A stretch of 64,000 nt of DNA from Thozetella sp. PMI_491 (GCA_021432635.1 MU270050.1:372001-436000); one strand, 5' to 3'; shown: positions 51,196-62,571, counted from the stretch's first letter. Numbers and translations are program-made. The notes: generated by a model from the letters alone, not told the origin.

Positions 51196-51675
51196 CTAGT
51201 GGAAGAGGGCCCGTAGAATCGGGATTGACACGGCTATGATAGTAACAGTGCCTTCGGCCGTGCCGAATGAAGAGGTTAACCATAGTGACTTGCAGAATAT
51301 TAGCTGTGAGCATGTCGAACCGGGGATTTCAAGAAAGTTGCCTACTCAGGTCAGAGTTGCCAATGGCAACAAGAGTGAGAATTTTTAGGAAGGATGTGAT
51401 GGCGGCACTATCAAATGAGGTTTATGAATTAGTGACTTAACAGCTTGTGGAGGGGAGTGATGGTCGATGGCCGGCCAAACGTACAAGACACCCATAGTCA
51501 TGGCGAAGAGTGCCCCAAGCTTCTTTGTTTTGTATATCTTAGCATACCAGACGATCTTCCATAGCAGTAGTGCAAAGATTATTATATCTGCTACTCCTGA
51601 GTAAACTGCGGCAGAAAAATAAGTAGCAAACTACCTAGCATCCAGACTTTGTCAGTACACTCGCTTGCTATAAAG
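51196..51675 (-). pseudogene. Rhodopsin-fold (PTH11/SAT4-like) membrane protein remnant
   Basis: Only the C-terminal half of a seven-TM protein remains. In order on the minus strand there is a piece near 51640-51660 (ECTDKVWML), then at about 51612-51480 YSGVADIIIFALLWKIVW followed by KKLGALFAMTMGV. After a plausible intron comes AAITSFLKILTLVAIGNSDL, and finally TAEGTVTIIAVSIPILRALF at 51255-51196. These match TM5 to TM7 of the intact paralogue at 58855-60428, including the same splice position after the GV/GG-Phe turn. The 29-bp gap near 51620 is too short for an intron, and no N-terminal half exists upstream. Confidence 0.72.
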
Positions 51676-52434
51676 GTGTAATAAGACTAGACTCTAGCGA
51701 AGTTAAGCCAATAGATACTAGGCCTACCAAGCTATAGTTTAGGGATAGGCCAACACTAAATCCACTAGAGCATTGCATTTATGTTTATCACTATATTAAC
51801 CGATATTAAGAGAGAGCTTTAATTTCGGCTCTCTCAATCCGCATCTTCTTCTTTCTCGCGCATGCCCGTGTGGGGGTGCATGAGGTCAGTTAACTGTAAA
51901 TCAACCCACAGATTACGGTACCAAACTGGCCATTTTCATGGGGGAGGCACCCGTGGCTCGTGCTCCTCCCCTCAGACATCTACGCATTGCCAATGAGTGT
52001 AGAAAGTATCGCAGACCATGGCGTCTGAGCTGGTGTCCCGATTTGGCGGAATAGGCGTTCCATTCACAAGAACCAACTGTGTGTGCAGAAACATGCAGGA
52101 TCTCTTTGAAGAAGCACCGAGGTCGATTGCATCTCCATCCTTTGAGCCAGAATAATCTTAACCATTGATATTATACTGATAGACAGCATAGAAGGAGGTG
52201 TCTTGCGATCCTTTTGATTTATATGTGCCCCTCGCTCCGCTTCGCATTGCCCAGGGGTCGTGAGGCGCACAGTCACGTTCAACAGCTATCGTAGAAACTT
52301 GTGACTCAATTGGTACTTTATGTATTGACACACACTCTCTTGCCTTTCCCTGCCACTAGACCACCCATTACTGCATAAATACTATCTCTCTCCTCTTGAA
52401 ATGGATTTGTTTCTCCACTCTTAGACATTCGCTT
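51676..52434. other. AT-rich intergenic region
   Basis: AT-rich sequence at 51640-51830 upstream of the rhodopsin-fold remnant. No further gene was recognised before the esterase 3' end. Confidence 0.4.
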
Positions 52435-53295
52435 TTAAGTGAACTGCGAGAAGAACTCCCATGTGTTGTGCGGTGCGAATGGTATCGACGACCCTGTATC
52501 GACTTGAGATGGGTTATGGTCACCCTTATGAATTACCCAGGTAACCGGGAATCCGTCCTTGCATCCCTTGTACGACGTTGTGACGGACTTGCCACCATTC
52601 GGCGCCGGTTCGGGCGACACGGGCGTGCATCCATTGTTTTTAACGAACCGGTCGCGCAGTGACCGTCCCCCAGACACATTGAGTACCGAATCGGACGTGC
52701 CGTGCTGCCCGTAATAGGCTACCGGATCGGTTCCACCCGTGCACCCGCTGAGAAGACCGCCCGATAGCACGGCCACGGCGCGGATGATATTGGGGCGCGC
52801 ACAGGCTAGTGCAAAGGACATCGCACCGCCGTAGCTGAATCCCGTCGAGAAGCGCAACCTAGTGTCGACGCAGAGGTCAGCCTCGATGGCCTTGACCATC
52901 TGGTCGAAGAAGGTCAGATCCTCGCCGTCCGCGTTGCCCCAGCCGTTGTTAAGCCCGTTGGGTACAACGAAGATGGCGGTGCTGTTGGACAGCGGCGGCA
53001 GGCCGTAGTAAGGCATTACACCGCCATGGTTGATGTCCTCTCCCTGCACAATCTTCGTGGCGCTGCCGCCACGTGGGTGCCACATGAAGACGAGCCGGTA
53101 GGGATGAGTCTTGTCGTATTTGTCAGGAAGCTTCATAATGTACTGTCGCGACTTGCCATTGACTGTCATCGTGTACGACTTCGAGCCTATCGTCGGATCT
53201 TTGCCGCATCCCCCAGACTTGTCCGCGGTGACGAATGTAAGGCAGAATAGCATTAGGAGGGTTAGGCCCACGATCGGGCTAGGTCGGTGCTGCAT
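52435..53295 (-). CDS. faeC: Secreted feruloyl esterase, FaeC-like (CE1/alpha-beta hydrolase)
   Basis: A single exon of 286 residues. A signal peptide (IVGLTLLMLFCLTFVTA) is followed by a Cys-containing N-terminus (GGCGKDP). The serine nucleophile is Ser154 in TGFSYGGAMS. The likely acid is Asp202 (GTSDSVLN) and the histidine His260 (HKGDHNP). The canonical oxyanion segment near residue 73 reads WHPRGG here. The length fits FaeC-type enzymes without a carbohydrate-binding module. These release ferulic and related acids from arabinoxylan and pectin outside the cell. Six or more cysteines suggest disulfides. It stands alone, with no xylan-degrading neighbours in the window. The family call is firm; the exact FaeC class is by resemblance. 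Confidence 0.88.
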   Translation of the reverse strand: MQHRPSPIVGLTLLMLFCLTFVTADKSGGCGKDPTIGSKSYTMTVNGKSRQYIMKLPDKYDKTHPYRLVFMWHPRGGSATKIVQGEDINHGGVMPYYGLPPLSNSTAIFVVPNGLNNGWGNADGEDLTFFDQMVKAIEADLCVDTRLRFSTGFSYGGAMSFALACARPNIIRAVAVLSGGLLSGCTGGTDPVAYYGQHGTSDSVLNVSGGRSLRDRFVKNNGCTPVSPEPAPNGGKSVTTSYKGCKDGFPVTWVIHKGDHNPSQVDTGSSIPFAPHNTWEFFSQFT

Positions 53296-55199
53296 CTTGG
53301 GCGGCTAAGGGTCGGTCAGATATCGTAAGGAAGAAACGGCGGATGCTACAGAGGATTGGGCGTCAATATGGTGGCTCTATTCTGCAGCCTGCGCGAATCT
53401 GAGGAGGCACACATGAGCAGTACATCATGTCGCTCCTGGAAGCCATGTAGGCTTATATAGCAGCAGTTTTCTTCGTGCTGGGTCTGCCGCAACCCACTCG
53501 GTGTCGGCTCTTCGAGCCAAGCACTCCTAGGTAAGACATGGAAGTTAATCACCCGGAACTGGCTGGAAACAGCTTCTTTCGCCTCCATCTGGCCAAGCTG
53601 TCCAATATTTCCATAGTTCTCCGTTAGTAAGGCAAAGCCCGCGATCTCTAACAAAGATCAGTTCTCTCTGGATCGTCAGTCTTTTACTCCCATGGGCCAA
53701 GCTCGACCATTTATATGCGCACGAATCGGGTAAATTGTATCCTGAGACGCTTCCATCGGCACTGAGCAACGGGATTTGAGGTTGCTACAGAGCAGCTGTC
53801 TTCCAATCAGACACCTCCACTTACAAATATGGCGACTTAATGCCTAAAGCCAAATGATTACCGTACCAGCAATCCGGACTGGAAAGTTAATATATCTCCG
53901 CGCGAATCGGATAAAATACCATCTTAAGGCTGCATCTCACAAGCCATTTGCTCCATCTGGGGAAAAATATTGCATTTTAGAGGCTGCTCACATCGTGCGA
54001 CGCAGCACATTATGCCACGTTTGCGCTAGTGATCAATAGTAGGACTTGCATCTAGCAAAGATGAATAATATTCTACTAACCAAGATAAGTCGTCGAATTG
54101 CCCTAGAGGATATGGCGTGGTCAACTTCCCTCCGATCAAGGGCAAATTTCTCTATTGCTCTACCATTACCTTATAGCCCTAGCCTGCCACACATACTAGG
54201 GTGAATTTTCTAGCCGTATACTTCTGACCCAGTATATATATAGGCTAGAAGTAATTTATACTTTTGTAACAGAAGAAATGGTTTATACAACACACATATT
54301 TTTCATCAGCTGCCTTATAGTATCTGAGACTGTTAAATTTCTTACCTAGAGTATGATTCCCATCCCGACGGCTTGATACTACAAGCTGTGACAGTGTAGC
54401 AGCTAAAGTACAGGGCTCCAATTGTATAGCGCTACAGGGGCATGTTAAACATCCGGCTGGGAACTTGGGGGTCAAAGGGGGGTGGTATTGGAAGAGATGA
54501 GCCTAGGTTAAGAATTCACAGGCCAGGTGAGCGGAAGCGTCAGCGTGTATGGCAATGATGAACCAGGGGAAACGATACACTTGATTGGAGAGATAGGAAC
54601 TGGAATGCATATCAGACATAAACCTATGAGCTCCAGACGCGACTAAACAGGTCACACCAATGTTGTTCATATAACTGCAATGAATCAGGCACCTGGACTC
54701 CGGTACGTGGGGCTATTAAGCGCCATCACCGTGTATCTTAAGTTTATCATTCTCCGCGAAGTGAAGCTCGGCTGCCTAAGTATGATCTATTCATTCCGCC
54801 CATTTTGGTATCTCACTGTATCTCCGCAAAACTACGTTCCCCAGAAAGAGTCAGGATAGGGATTAGCAGCACCCTCACCGGATGACTCCCAAGGGAATAT
54901 CAGCCCCATGAGGCTTCTTCTTAACTCTTGGTGGCTATAGTTGCCTTGCTAAGTTTCTACGGCCTCTCCATGCTTTTCGTAGGCCAACCCGCTGTTGGGC
55001 AAGTTTCGACCCATTCAAGACCACAGGCAACTTATAGGCTCAGCAGGATCTACAGCTTGTTTTGGAGTCCCGGCTAGGGATGCTAGGCTGGTGGTTGGTC
55101 AAGCCGACTACCAGGGACATAACCGCTTGCAATGATATGGGTGGGCATGTAATTACCTAGTCACTGTACACAGAGTTCTCGCCTCCCTTATCTCGTAAT
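53296..55199. other. Gene-poor region, partly AT-rich
   Basis: About 1.9 kb with no recognisable gene. The stretch 53840-54480 is AT-rich with many TA steps and may be decayed sequence. The esterase promoter lies at the left end. Confidence 0.4.
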
Positions 55200-55461
55200 C
55201 CAAGCCAGAGCTCGATGAGCCCCATGCAGTTTGTGCCGACTGAAATGGCATATAATTGCGACGAAATCTATGTGTACTACTGCGGATGGTATTGTGCCTA
55301 TTATGCAGCTTGATGGCAAGCCTGTGAAAGATGGCAAGGTCGGTCCTATCACCAAGAAGATTTGGTATGGCTACTGGGCGATGCGTTCGGATTCCGCTTA
55401 TACCTTCGAGATTGACTATGTTACTGGCACTGCCAAGGCTGTCAACGGTGTGAACCACTGA
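55200..55461 (+). pseudogene. Class IV (branched-chain) aminotransferase C-terminal fragment
   Basis: The plus strand reads MAYNCDEI in one frame and then, after a +1 shift, CTTADGIVPIMQLDGKPV, VGPITKKIW and GYWAMRSD. This is the conserved C-terminus of fungal branched-chain/PLP fold-type IV aminotransferases (usual pattern CTTAGGIMPI...LDG.PV). The frame shift near 55268 and the absence of the rest of the protein, including the PLP lysine domain, show it is a relic. Confidence 0.75.
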
Positions 55462-55644
55462 TCGTAGTCAATTAAGTCCCGTTAGAATAATTAGGATATG
55501 CATTGCATTGGCGTTCTCCGCGAAAGAAGGATGCCAGCAGAAGAAAACACGGAATATTAAGTGAACACGTTATGTAGACTCGGTTGACTGACTTTATTAC
55601 CTGTTACTACGAATGAACTATGAATTATCAGTCCTGCTTGTTCA

Positions 55645-57318
55645 TTAGGCCCGAACCTGCATCACATGAAAGCCGCCTGGGACAGTGGCGGGTGACCCAA
55701 AGCCGCTGTACCCAGTGCCAAATAAGATATAGGGTCCCTCCACAGCCACGCCGCCATGGAAGTTGGTTGATAACATAAAGTCGTTGATTAAGGCCCCGGT
55801 GGCTTTGTTAAGAACCACAAGACCTCCCTGAGTACTGTCGTAACTCGCGGTCCCATTCGGGTCTTGACCGGTCCTAGCCACAAGCACCAAGTCGCCAACA
55901 ACGGTTGGCGGGCCAAGAGAGAGACCGTTCATCGGAACTTCTGTTTCCCAAAGGATAGTCCCGTTGGATAGGGATGCGGAACCATATGCGCTCCTGTTGA
56001 TTGTCTTGCCTGAAGGCTGCAGCTGCCAGGTCTGGTAGTCAGAATTAATCGCAGTGAAGTAGACCTGGCTGTCATCGACGGAAATGCCCCAGCTCAAACC
56101 TCCCGTGATGCCCTTGGGGTTTGTCGCTGTAGCCCACAAGATGCTTCCGTTTTGCGCAGACATGGCATAAAGGTCGCCGTTCTTCCTCCCGACAACCACC
56201 TTATCCCCACAGCCACCTTTGGGAACGTACACTGGTGCCATCCCGAAGTCGGAATCTGGGCCAGGGATGCCAGGGCAAAGTGTGGTATTCTGCTCCCCAA
56301 AGTTTGGATAGCCACATGCGGCCGTGAAGATGTCTACTCCGGGGCGTTGCTGTACCCAGTTCACATGCCCGTTATCGATGTCAATGGCAAGCACGGAATC
56401 CTGCCAGACATCGGACGGAAGGCACGTGTCGTTGTTGAAGGTGTACGGGATTTCCGGTGGCACCACGCTGCGTTGGCATTGAACGCTGGCGTCAGAGGAC
56501 GAGTAGGAGTTCCCAGTCCCAACAAAGAGCTGACGGCGAGCAGTATCAACAGATGGCTGGCTGCCCCAGAAGGCAGCACCTGCCCAGCCCTCGGCATGGC
56601 GAGCGTCCGAAATAGATGGCACTCTCCAAAGAACCTGGAATGTTCCTGTGGCGACGTCGAAAGACAGAGCTACCATGTTTCCGACGAAAGAGCAGCATTG
56701 GTAGCCGGGAAGTAAGGTTAGATTTTCCTCCACGCTAGATGTGCCGACAAAGAGCTTTCCATCGAAGATGGTCGGAGACATTGTCACGATGGCGATAGGG
56801 TTGGTATCGATCTGAACGATCCCGACAGTGCTCCCAGTGTTCTTGTCCACGGCCACGATCAAGGCATGGGTCAAGGTCCCGAAGTAAACGATGTCTCCGT
56901 CGACTTGTGGGCTCGTTCGCGATACGGGGCGGGTATTCGCAGCCTGAAAGTCCGAAATAGGGGCATATCCCTCGATGATAGATGTGACATTTATGTTCCA
57001 GAGAACCTGGCAGGAGATATAATCCAGAGCGACAAAGGAGCCATTCCAGGCTGGGAAGTAGGCGACACTTTGCGACAGAACCGGCGTCGCGCTGACACCA
57101 ACGGGGAAGCTAACATTGCAATGGTCCACAACGGAGAGCACGTTGGCGGATGAGATGAGATTGTTATGTCCCGCCCACCTGTTGTTAAGGATGCCTCCTC
57201 CCCAGCCGGCCCATTGCGTTGAGGGGTTTCCAATGGGGGAGGATCCGACGCTGGATGCAATGTCTGCTCTCGCCCCTGGCAGAGCGCTCAAGAAGATGGG
57301 GAAGAAAGACATCAACAT
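55645..57318 (-). CDS. Secreted PQQ-type beta-propeller oxidoreductase
   Basis: A single exon. The start is placed at 57318 so that the hydrophobic MLMSFFPIFLSALPGARA acts as signal peptide; an open frame continues 36 codons upstream without similarity. It has 557 residues. Repeated beta-propeller blades carry motifs such as GSFVALDYISCQVLWN, VVGRKNGDLYAMSAQNGSILW and GGLVVLNKATGALI, matching pyrrolo-quinoline-quinone repeat proteins and polyvinyl-alcohol-dehydrogenase-like enzymes. A vicinal Cys-Cys occurs in PGYQCCSF, reminiscent of the disulfide near PQQ in quinoproteins, although its equivalence is uncertain. Many N-glycosylation sequons support secretion. It probably oxidises alcohols or sugars outside the cell; PQQ dependence in a fungus would need an external supply, so an alternative role is possible. 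Confidence 0.85.
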   Translation of the reverse strand: MLMSFFPIFLSALPGARADIASSVGSSPIGNPSTQWAGWGGGILNNRWAGHNNLISSANVLSVVDHCNVSFPVGVSATPVLSQSVAYFPAWNGSFVALDYISCQVLWNINVTSIIEGYAPISDFQAANTRPVSRTSPQVDGDIVYFGTLTHALIVAVDKNTGSTVGIVQIDTNPIAIVTMSPTIFDGKLFVGTSSVEENLTLLPGYQCCSFVGNMVALSFDVATGTFQVLWRVPSISDARHAEGWAGAAFWGSQPSVDTARRQLFVGTGNSYSSSDASVQCQRSVVPPEIPYTFNNDTCLPSDVWQDSVLAIDIDNGHVNWVQQRPGVDIFTAACGYPNFGEQNTTLCPGIPGPDSDFGMAPVYVPKGGCGDKVVVGRKNGDLYAMSAQNGSILWATATNPKGITGGLSWGISVDDSQVYFTAINSDYQTWQLQPSGKTINRSAYGSASLSNGTILWETEVPMNGLSLGPPTVVGDLVLVARTGQDPNGTASYDSTQGGLVVLNKATGALINDFMLSTNFHGGVAVEGPYILFGTGYSGFGSPATVPGGFHVMQVRA

Positions 57319-58854
57319 GTTGAATGATGGTATGTGGAAATATCTAGTGTCCGGTGGAACGCACTCGGGCAGTGGGCGCGGGGGGTTGTGAAGAAATAGG
57401 CACAAGCGACGCTGCTGACCGATCACTTACCATCTATGTCCTTGTGTTCCGCGAATATCAACCCCCGCAACCCCAAGGCTGCAGCAGCTAGGCAAGCTCA
57501 GCGACCCTTACCCAGCCTGGTAGCACTATCGACCTAGTGTAACCCCTCTCGGAGCGGCCATGCCATGTGCGTCGTGCGTTGGGACCCGGAGCCCAGGGGC
57601 CTCGGATTGATTGGGCTGCCCAAAAGCCGGGGCCAAAACAGGCTTATCATCAGCTCCAAGGGTACAGCAATTTCTAACCAATGGACTTACCTCTACCCCA
57701 TTATCCTTGAGCGCCCCGACAGCTGTCAACCCCCAACCTTCGCCCGCGACAGCCGTTCGGCAACCGTTAGCAGCTCGTAAAGCCAGCCTCCTCAGATAAA
57801 ACAGGCCGTTATAGCTTTAGCGACCCCTCAGCTAGGAATGGGTATGAAGGCCGAGGAGAGCAGCTACAAGTCATAGCGACACCGGAAAGCTTAAGTATAA
57901 TCACTTCTCTGCTAGTCAGGTAAGTTAGTTGGGTTATGGGAGGTCCGTATTTACGTAACTCGGGTTGTGCGCCGCAGCGCACCGACAGCCAGCAGCACGT
58001 GGAACGTGGCCATGCGAAGAATACGGCGCGGGGAGGCTGATGACTGCATTGCCTTACTCGCATCGTATCGATAAGGCGCTCGATGACGCCATTAAGGGAA
58101 GAGTTTGGGTCGGAAAGTCCGTCTTGTGTTATTCCGCGCCGGACTTTGTGCGCTCTGGATAAATAATAATGCCTAGGATGCTTTCGAGTTATGAAGCGGG
58201 AATTATGTCGAATTGGGAGGCCCCTGGCCCTGCCAGCCTCATCAATTTGGCATCCAGCGCGGCATCCGGTGACGACAGCCGGACATAGCAGTCGTCAGGG
58301 GCTCGCGCACGCCGGGGAGCGGTGGGTTGTAACCCGAAGCCAGGGGTTGTTCAATCGTCTCACGTTGGCGTCCAATCAATATCTTCTCCCGCCGCCACAC
58401 CCCTGATTTGGACACAGATTTGGAAATCACACTTTAACGCATTGCCTGGGTGGCCTTTCGCGACTATCCTGGTGAACTTATTGTCATGACCCCTGCTCGC
58501 TTGAATCCATGTTGATATGCGACCTTAACCTTTGCTCCCGGTGCAGCGCAGAGGGCTGGGGCACTCTAAAAATGTTGTTTGCTGCATGGTGGCGTGAGCT
58601 GTAACCAAAAGCTGACCCAGGCCCCTGTCGGAGAGTGCTTGGGTGCAAAAACTAGTGATCAGATAAAAAGACCAACTCCCTTGCAAACCCGTCTCACCGG
58701 GACCATCCCCCGCAATCAGTGGACAGTCTTCTCACCGACTGGCACCATGCCTCGTCGTGCTTAGTATCACGTCCTAGGAGCAGCGGCAGTTATTCTCAAG
58801 GGTCGCTAGGCGTTTGCCTGCTGCTAGGTTGCTTTCCATGCGAAGGACGTCGAT
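57319..58854. other. Intergenic, divergent promoters, no gene recognised
   Basis: About 1.5 kb between the divergent PQQ-type gene and the rhodopsin-fold membrane gene. Several short frames are present and none is convincing. Confidence 0.4.
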
Positions 58855-60428
58855 ATGGCTTCGGCGCAGGCTCCCGACTACCCCGGCATGCTGCCGCCGC
58901 CGCCAGGGATAACGCCGAATATCGACCATCCCGAGTCCGCCGCGTGGAAGCTTATTGTCGCCGGTATACTTTGTCCAGTTTTCGCCATCATTTTCTGGTC
59001 ATTACGCCACTACACCACGCTTGTTCTCGTGCGGAGAAGCTATGTTGATGACTGTAAGCATCCGTGCTGTGCTCTGGTTTACGCTAAGCCTGACGACGAT
59101 CCTCTAGGGTTGATAGTAGCATCTTTGGTACGGCTTTGGCCAACGTCTGCCCTTAATCACAACTTCCCGGTGACAAATTCTCACTCAAACAACTCGTATA
59201 GGTTCTCGCAATCGGCCTTTCCATCGTGGACATATCGCGTATGTAACGACTACCATCCAAACTAGGACCCCCTGAAGTAACACTATTTTTCAGAGACTCG
59301 ATACGGCATGTGTACTCATATGTGGGAAACGACACCGGACAACTTCCAACGCATCGTGATAGTAAGTATAAGATGGCCCCACCATATAGGTTCCCAGCAT
59401 CGTCTTCTAACTCAAACGAAATAGGTAGGGATCCCTGCCTCGGTCTTCTACAATCTATCTACACTCTTCGTCAAGGCCTCGATCCTCTCTTTCTACCTGC
59501 GTTTCGCTGCCGCCAACCGCCCGTTCCGAATTGCTGTCTACACCGTCCTATTCGTTATTACAGGTTACTCCCTAAACGCCGGATTCAGCTTCCTGTACCT
59601 TTGCAACCCGATACACAAGCTCTGGGATGGCAGCGCCGAAGGAACGTGCGTCGACCTGTACACGGCGTTTCTAGTTAGCTCAGTGTTGAACGCGGTGACT
59701 GATGTCATCATCCTGCTGCTACCAATATGGCTGTTATGGCCATTGAGAGTGAAAATCACGCAGAAGATACTGGTAGCACTGGTGCTGATGCCAGGTGGCT
59801 TGTACGCTCCCCCCCCCCCCCCTCTTCTTTTCACTATGTTCATACACTCCGAAAGCCTTGTTCCTGTTGTCAAATTCTAATTATTGTTCTAGCGTCTGCG
59901 CTGTCAGCTTTCTACGGCTTGCATCGATCCCCGACGGTGCGAACGATCCTGACACGACTTGGCGGTATTGCGATAACAACATCTGGTGGTAAGCTTCACC
60001 TTACACCTATGGAACGGCGGACATGGACCAAAACGGCCTTATGAATACTACCCCTCGTATTGAAGAACTTCTGGCTAACCTAGTATAGTCTCGTAGAACT
60101 CTACGTGGGCATCATTTGTGCCTGTCTCCCCAGCCTGAAAGCCTTTGCGACTCACTTTTTCCCCGGTTTGTTCAAGATATCGCCCTATCATGCAACCCTC
60201 GGCCCAATCAGCTTTCGAATACCGACAAGTATATCCGGGAAATTGTACAAGCTGAATACAAGATCGGGTCCGTCACACGAGGATATCAATGCGACTAGTA
60301 CACCTCTGCACACTTCGAACGAGCCCCCCAGTAGCCCGTCCTCTGCAGCCGGTTCCAAGAGAAATGGAACAGCGGGGTCTGCGCTCAGCACGTCTGCCAC
60401 CTTAGCGGACCAAGCATCTATTGTTTGA
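58855..60428 (+). CDS. Rhodopsin-fold (PTH11/SAT4-like) seven-TM membrane protein
   Basis: Seven exons: 58855-59053, 59108-59127, 59202-59238, 59294-59361, 59425-59801, 59893-59988 and 60089-60428, for 378 residues. Exon 2 is a 20-nt microexon that rebuilds DDWLIVASL; exon 3 is only 37 nt (VLAIGLSIVDIS). All phases match. TM segments appear at about 29-51 (LIVAGILCPVFAIIFW), then through FYNLSTLFVKASILSFYLR, AVYTVLFVITGYSL, SSVLNAVTDVIILLLPIWLLWPL and CLVELYVGIICACLPSLKAF. The family motifs TQYG-like (QTRYGMCTHMW) and DxTWRYCDNNIW before TM7 are clear. The C-terminal tail is Ser/Thr-rich and cytosolic. Such proteins are GPCR-like, and some (Pth11) act in surface sensing. Intron 5 holds a 12-nt C run (59811-59822). 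A decayed paralogue lies at 51196-51675. Confidence 0.9.
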
Positions 60429-61016
60429 CCGGTCATCTTTTTATGCTGCGAGTTATGATACCAGGACTTGACAGGACTTGGGGGCATGGGAATCATGGAA
60501 TGGGCTATAAGGACAGGGATATCATCTACTCCATAGTTGGCAATCGGCGTTTCTGGAGACCACTGGCGGACCGCCCAGGGCTCGAATAAAAATTACAGGA
60601 TATTTTTGCAACGGACCTCCAGATGGTATTAACTCTACATGCTATACGGAACGGAATTTGATGGACATTTTGGGTGCTAGTTCAAGCAATAGCACGGCAA
60701 GACAATTGCGGTGTGAGGATTGGAAGCTGGCCACCTATTATTTAACATACCTAAGAAGTATCGAGGACGATAGGGCGCCAAAACGAATATCAGGAGCACC
60801 CATTCGACAAATTGAGCGTTCCAAACAACCTGTAATACCCCAATATCACGTCCCATCTCTTGAGGCTAGCCCTATCGGGTAGATGCAAAGGCCTGTATAC
60901 CAATCAAACATGCCAAAGAGAACGAAATGTTACCACAGTCAAACTTTGACACTAGACGCGTACTTCCCTCGACGAGAGCAATAAACAACTAGCACCTTTT
61001 TTTACGGCAGTATGCT
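60429..61016. other. Intergenic, no gene recognised
   Basis: A convergent gap between the membrane protein gene and the surface-protein relic. Only short frames are present. Confidence 0.4.
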
Positions 61017-61765
61017 ACTGGGATACCACGGAGTATTCGGGTGTTTTCCCGCCGTCGACGCCAACATAGGACTGCTGCATTGGGACCGCCGAATAACCGA
61101 TGCCGGGACCGGGTGGGATATTCGGGTCAGGCAGACCCGGCTGGGCATGTTCTGCGTCATTATTTGAGCCTTGTTCTTCCGGTAGCGTATGAACCTGTTT
61201 GTGACAGCTTTAGCATTCAACCCGAAGAGGGATCGAGGTAAGGGCTGTAACGAAACTTACAGGAATACACTAATGCCGGCCAAGATAAGGGCAGTATCAA
61301 CCCCATGCAGACCCCGATGATGGTCTTGTCTTTCTGCGTCAGTCCTCCAGAAGCGGAAAATGAGTTGGCAGCGCCGCTGGTGGGACTGAGAGCTTTCGCG
61401 CTGGCGCCAATCGTTATAGTTGACGCTACTAAATTCATCGAGGTAGATGGTAATGCCGTTTCGGTAGACGGGACCAAAGTGGCCGTGCAGTTGTGACCGT
61501 AGTAACCGTCGTGGTTTGTGAAAACACGGGGCATTCGAATAATCCGTGGGCCAGGCACGAAGTACCAGTGAGAGTGTACGTAGGGGTAAATGTCCTCTCG
61601 ACGAGATCATCTCTAGCAGCCAATGTCTTCGAGGTGGCAGAAACAGCACAGACACTTGTAACGTGGTCGTATAGATAGGGATGGTAGTCGAGACGTCTGG
61701 ACCCCAAGTTCGGTGCTGGAATGCTACTGTTGCACCACGCGCGCCGCCCAGAGCAAACTAGTAGT
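61017..61765 (-). pseudogene. Frameshifted single-TM Ser/Thr-rich surface protein
   Basis: Pieces of one protein occur in order in different frames. WGPDVSTTIPIYTTTLQ lies near 61700-61650. TFTPTYTLTGTSC and CPVFSQTTTVTTVT follow near 61590-61490. Then comes a Ser/Thr/Ala-rich stalk (TETALPSTSMNLVAST, GASAKALSPTSG) and KDKTIIGVCMGLIL, the start of a TM helix. The rest of the helix, ILAGISVFL, is one frame away. After an intron near 61245-61216 come the basic stop-transfer residues FIRYRK in one frame and a Pro-rich tail (GLPDPNIPPGPGIG, KTPEYSVVSQ) in another. At least three frame changes are needed, so this is a pseudogene unless the assembly has indel errors. Confidence 0.62.
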
Positions 61766-61791
61766 ATTCGACTACATCAAAGTTACAGCTG

Positions 61792-62571
61792 CTAGACCTC
61801 CCGGTAGACCCAGTCTAGTATGGCATGACTTAGCGGCTGATTCTGAATTTGAGATGACTCAAAGACTCTTCTATTATGAAGATATGTGATGGCGCCGCTG
61901 GGGACTCTGGAAGCGATTTTGAGCGCAAAGATCGTTGGTGTGGCTGTAGAAGGTATCCTGTGAGGCGTACTTGCGATAACGACTCTGTGAACTGAAGCGG
62001 GTTGCGCTTGAGGGAAGCTGCAGTCGGGCGATGTCACCCCCAGGATGTGGGAGCGGGCGTCACTAGGTAAGAGCTTCGGTGGTGAAGCTGACGATTGCTT
62101 CGTGACCCTAGGCCATTGTACTAGATCAGCCTCATTCGCTCTCTCTTCCCCGCTGCCAGATGACGAGAGGATAACAGGCGAGACGAGTCTTCTCATTGGG
62201 GTGAAACAGGTTACCAATCGTGTTAATGCGCGAATCCAATTTAGTAAATCAATCAACGGGCAAGACGAGCAATAGGATCCTCGCGGAACACTGATTTTCA
62301 CGCCCAGAAAAGTCGATGAGCATGCGTGCCGGTTGATCTGAATGCCAAACAAGACCAAGTTATAGTTTGCCGCGCATTTCCCGGTCTGAGTGTGAAAGAA
62401 CTTGGAGTACAAGCTGTATGCCATAACGCTCTTGGTATTGATGACATTGTCGAGGTTCTGCAGTAACTCCAAGACATCGCCGAACAGAATCGTGTCAATC
62501 GCGTTCTGTGCCGTCTGAACCGCCTGAATGGTGCCCTGGTAGCGGAACCAGGAATCTTGACTAAGTACCAC
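61792..62571 (-). other. Unidentified open frame of 259 codons
   Basis: The frame is open from 62571 (GTG, no convincing ATG) to 61792. Its first 65 residues (AVQTAQNAIDTILFGDVLELL, SLYSKFFHTQTGKC) look protein-like. The rest is Ser/Pro-rich and may include unspliced intron. No family was recognised. It could be the 5' part of the neighbouring surface-protein relic or an unrelated broken gene. Confidence 0.3.

Noticed and set aside
59811-59822. Poly-C run as a frameshift hotspot in the membrane protein
   Set aside because: It lies inside intron 5 (59802-59892), so it does not affect the coding frame.
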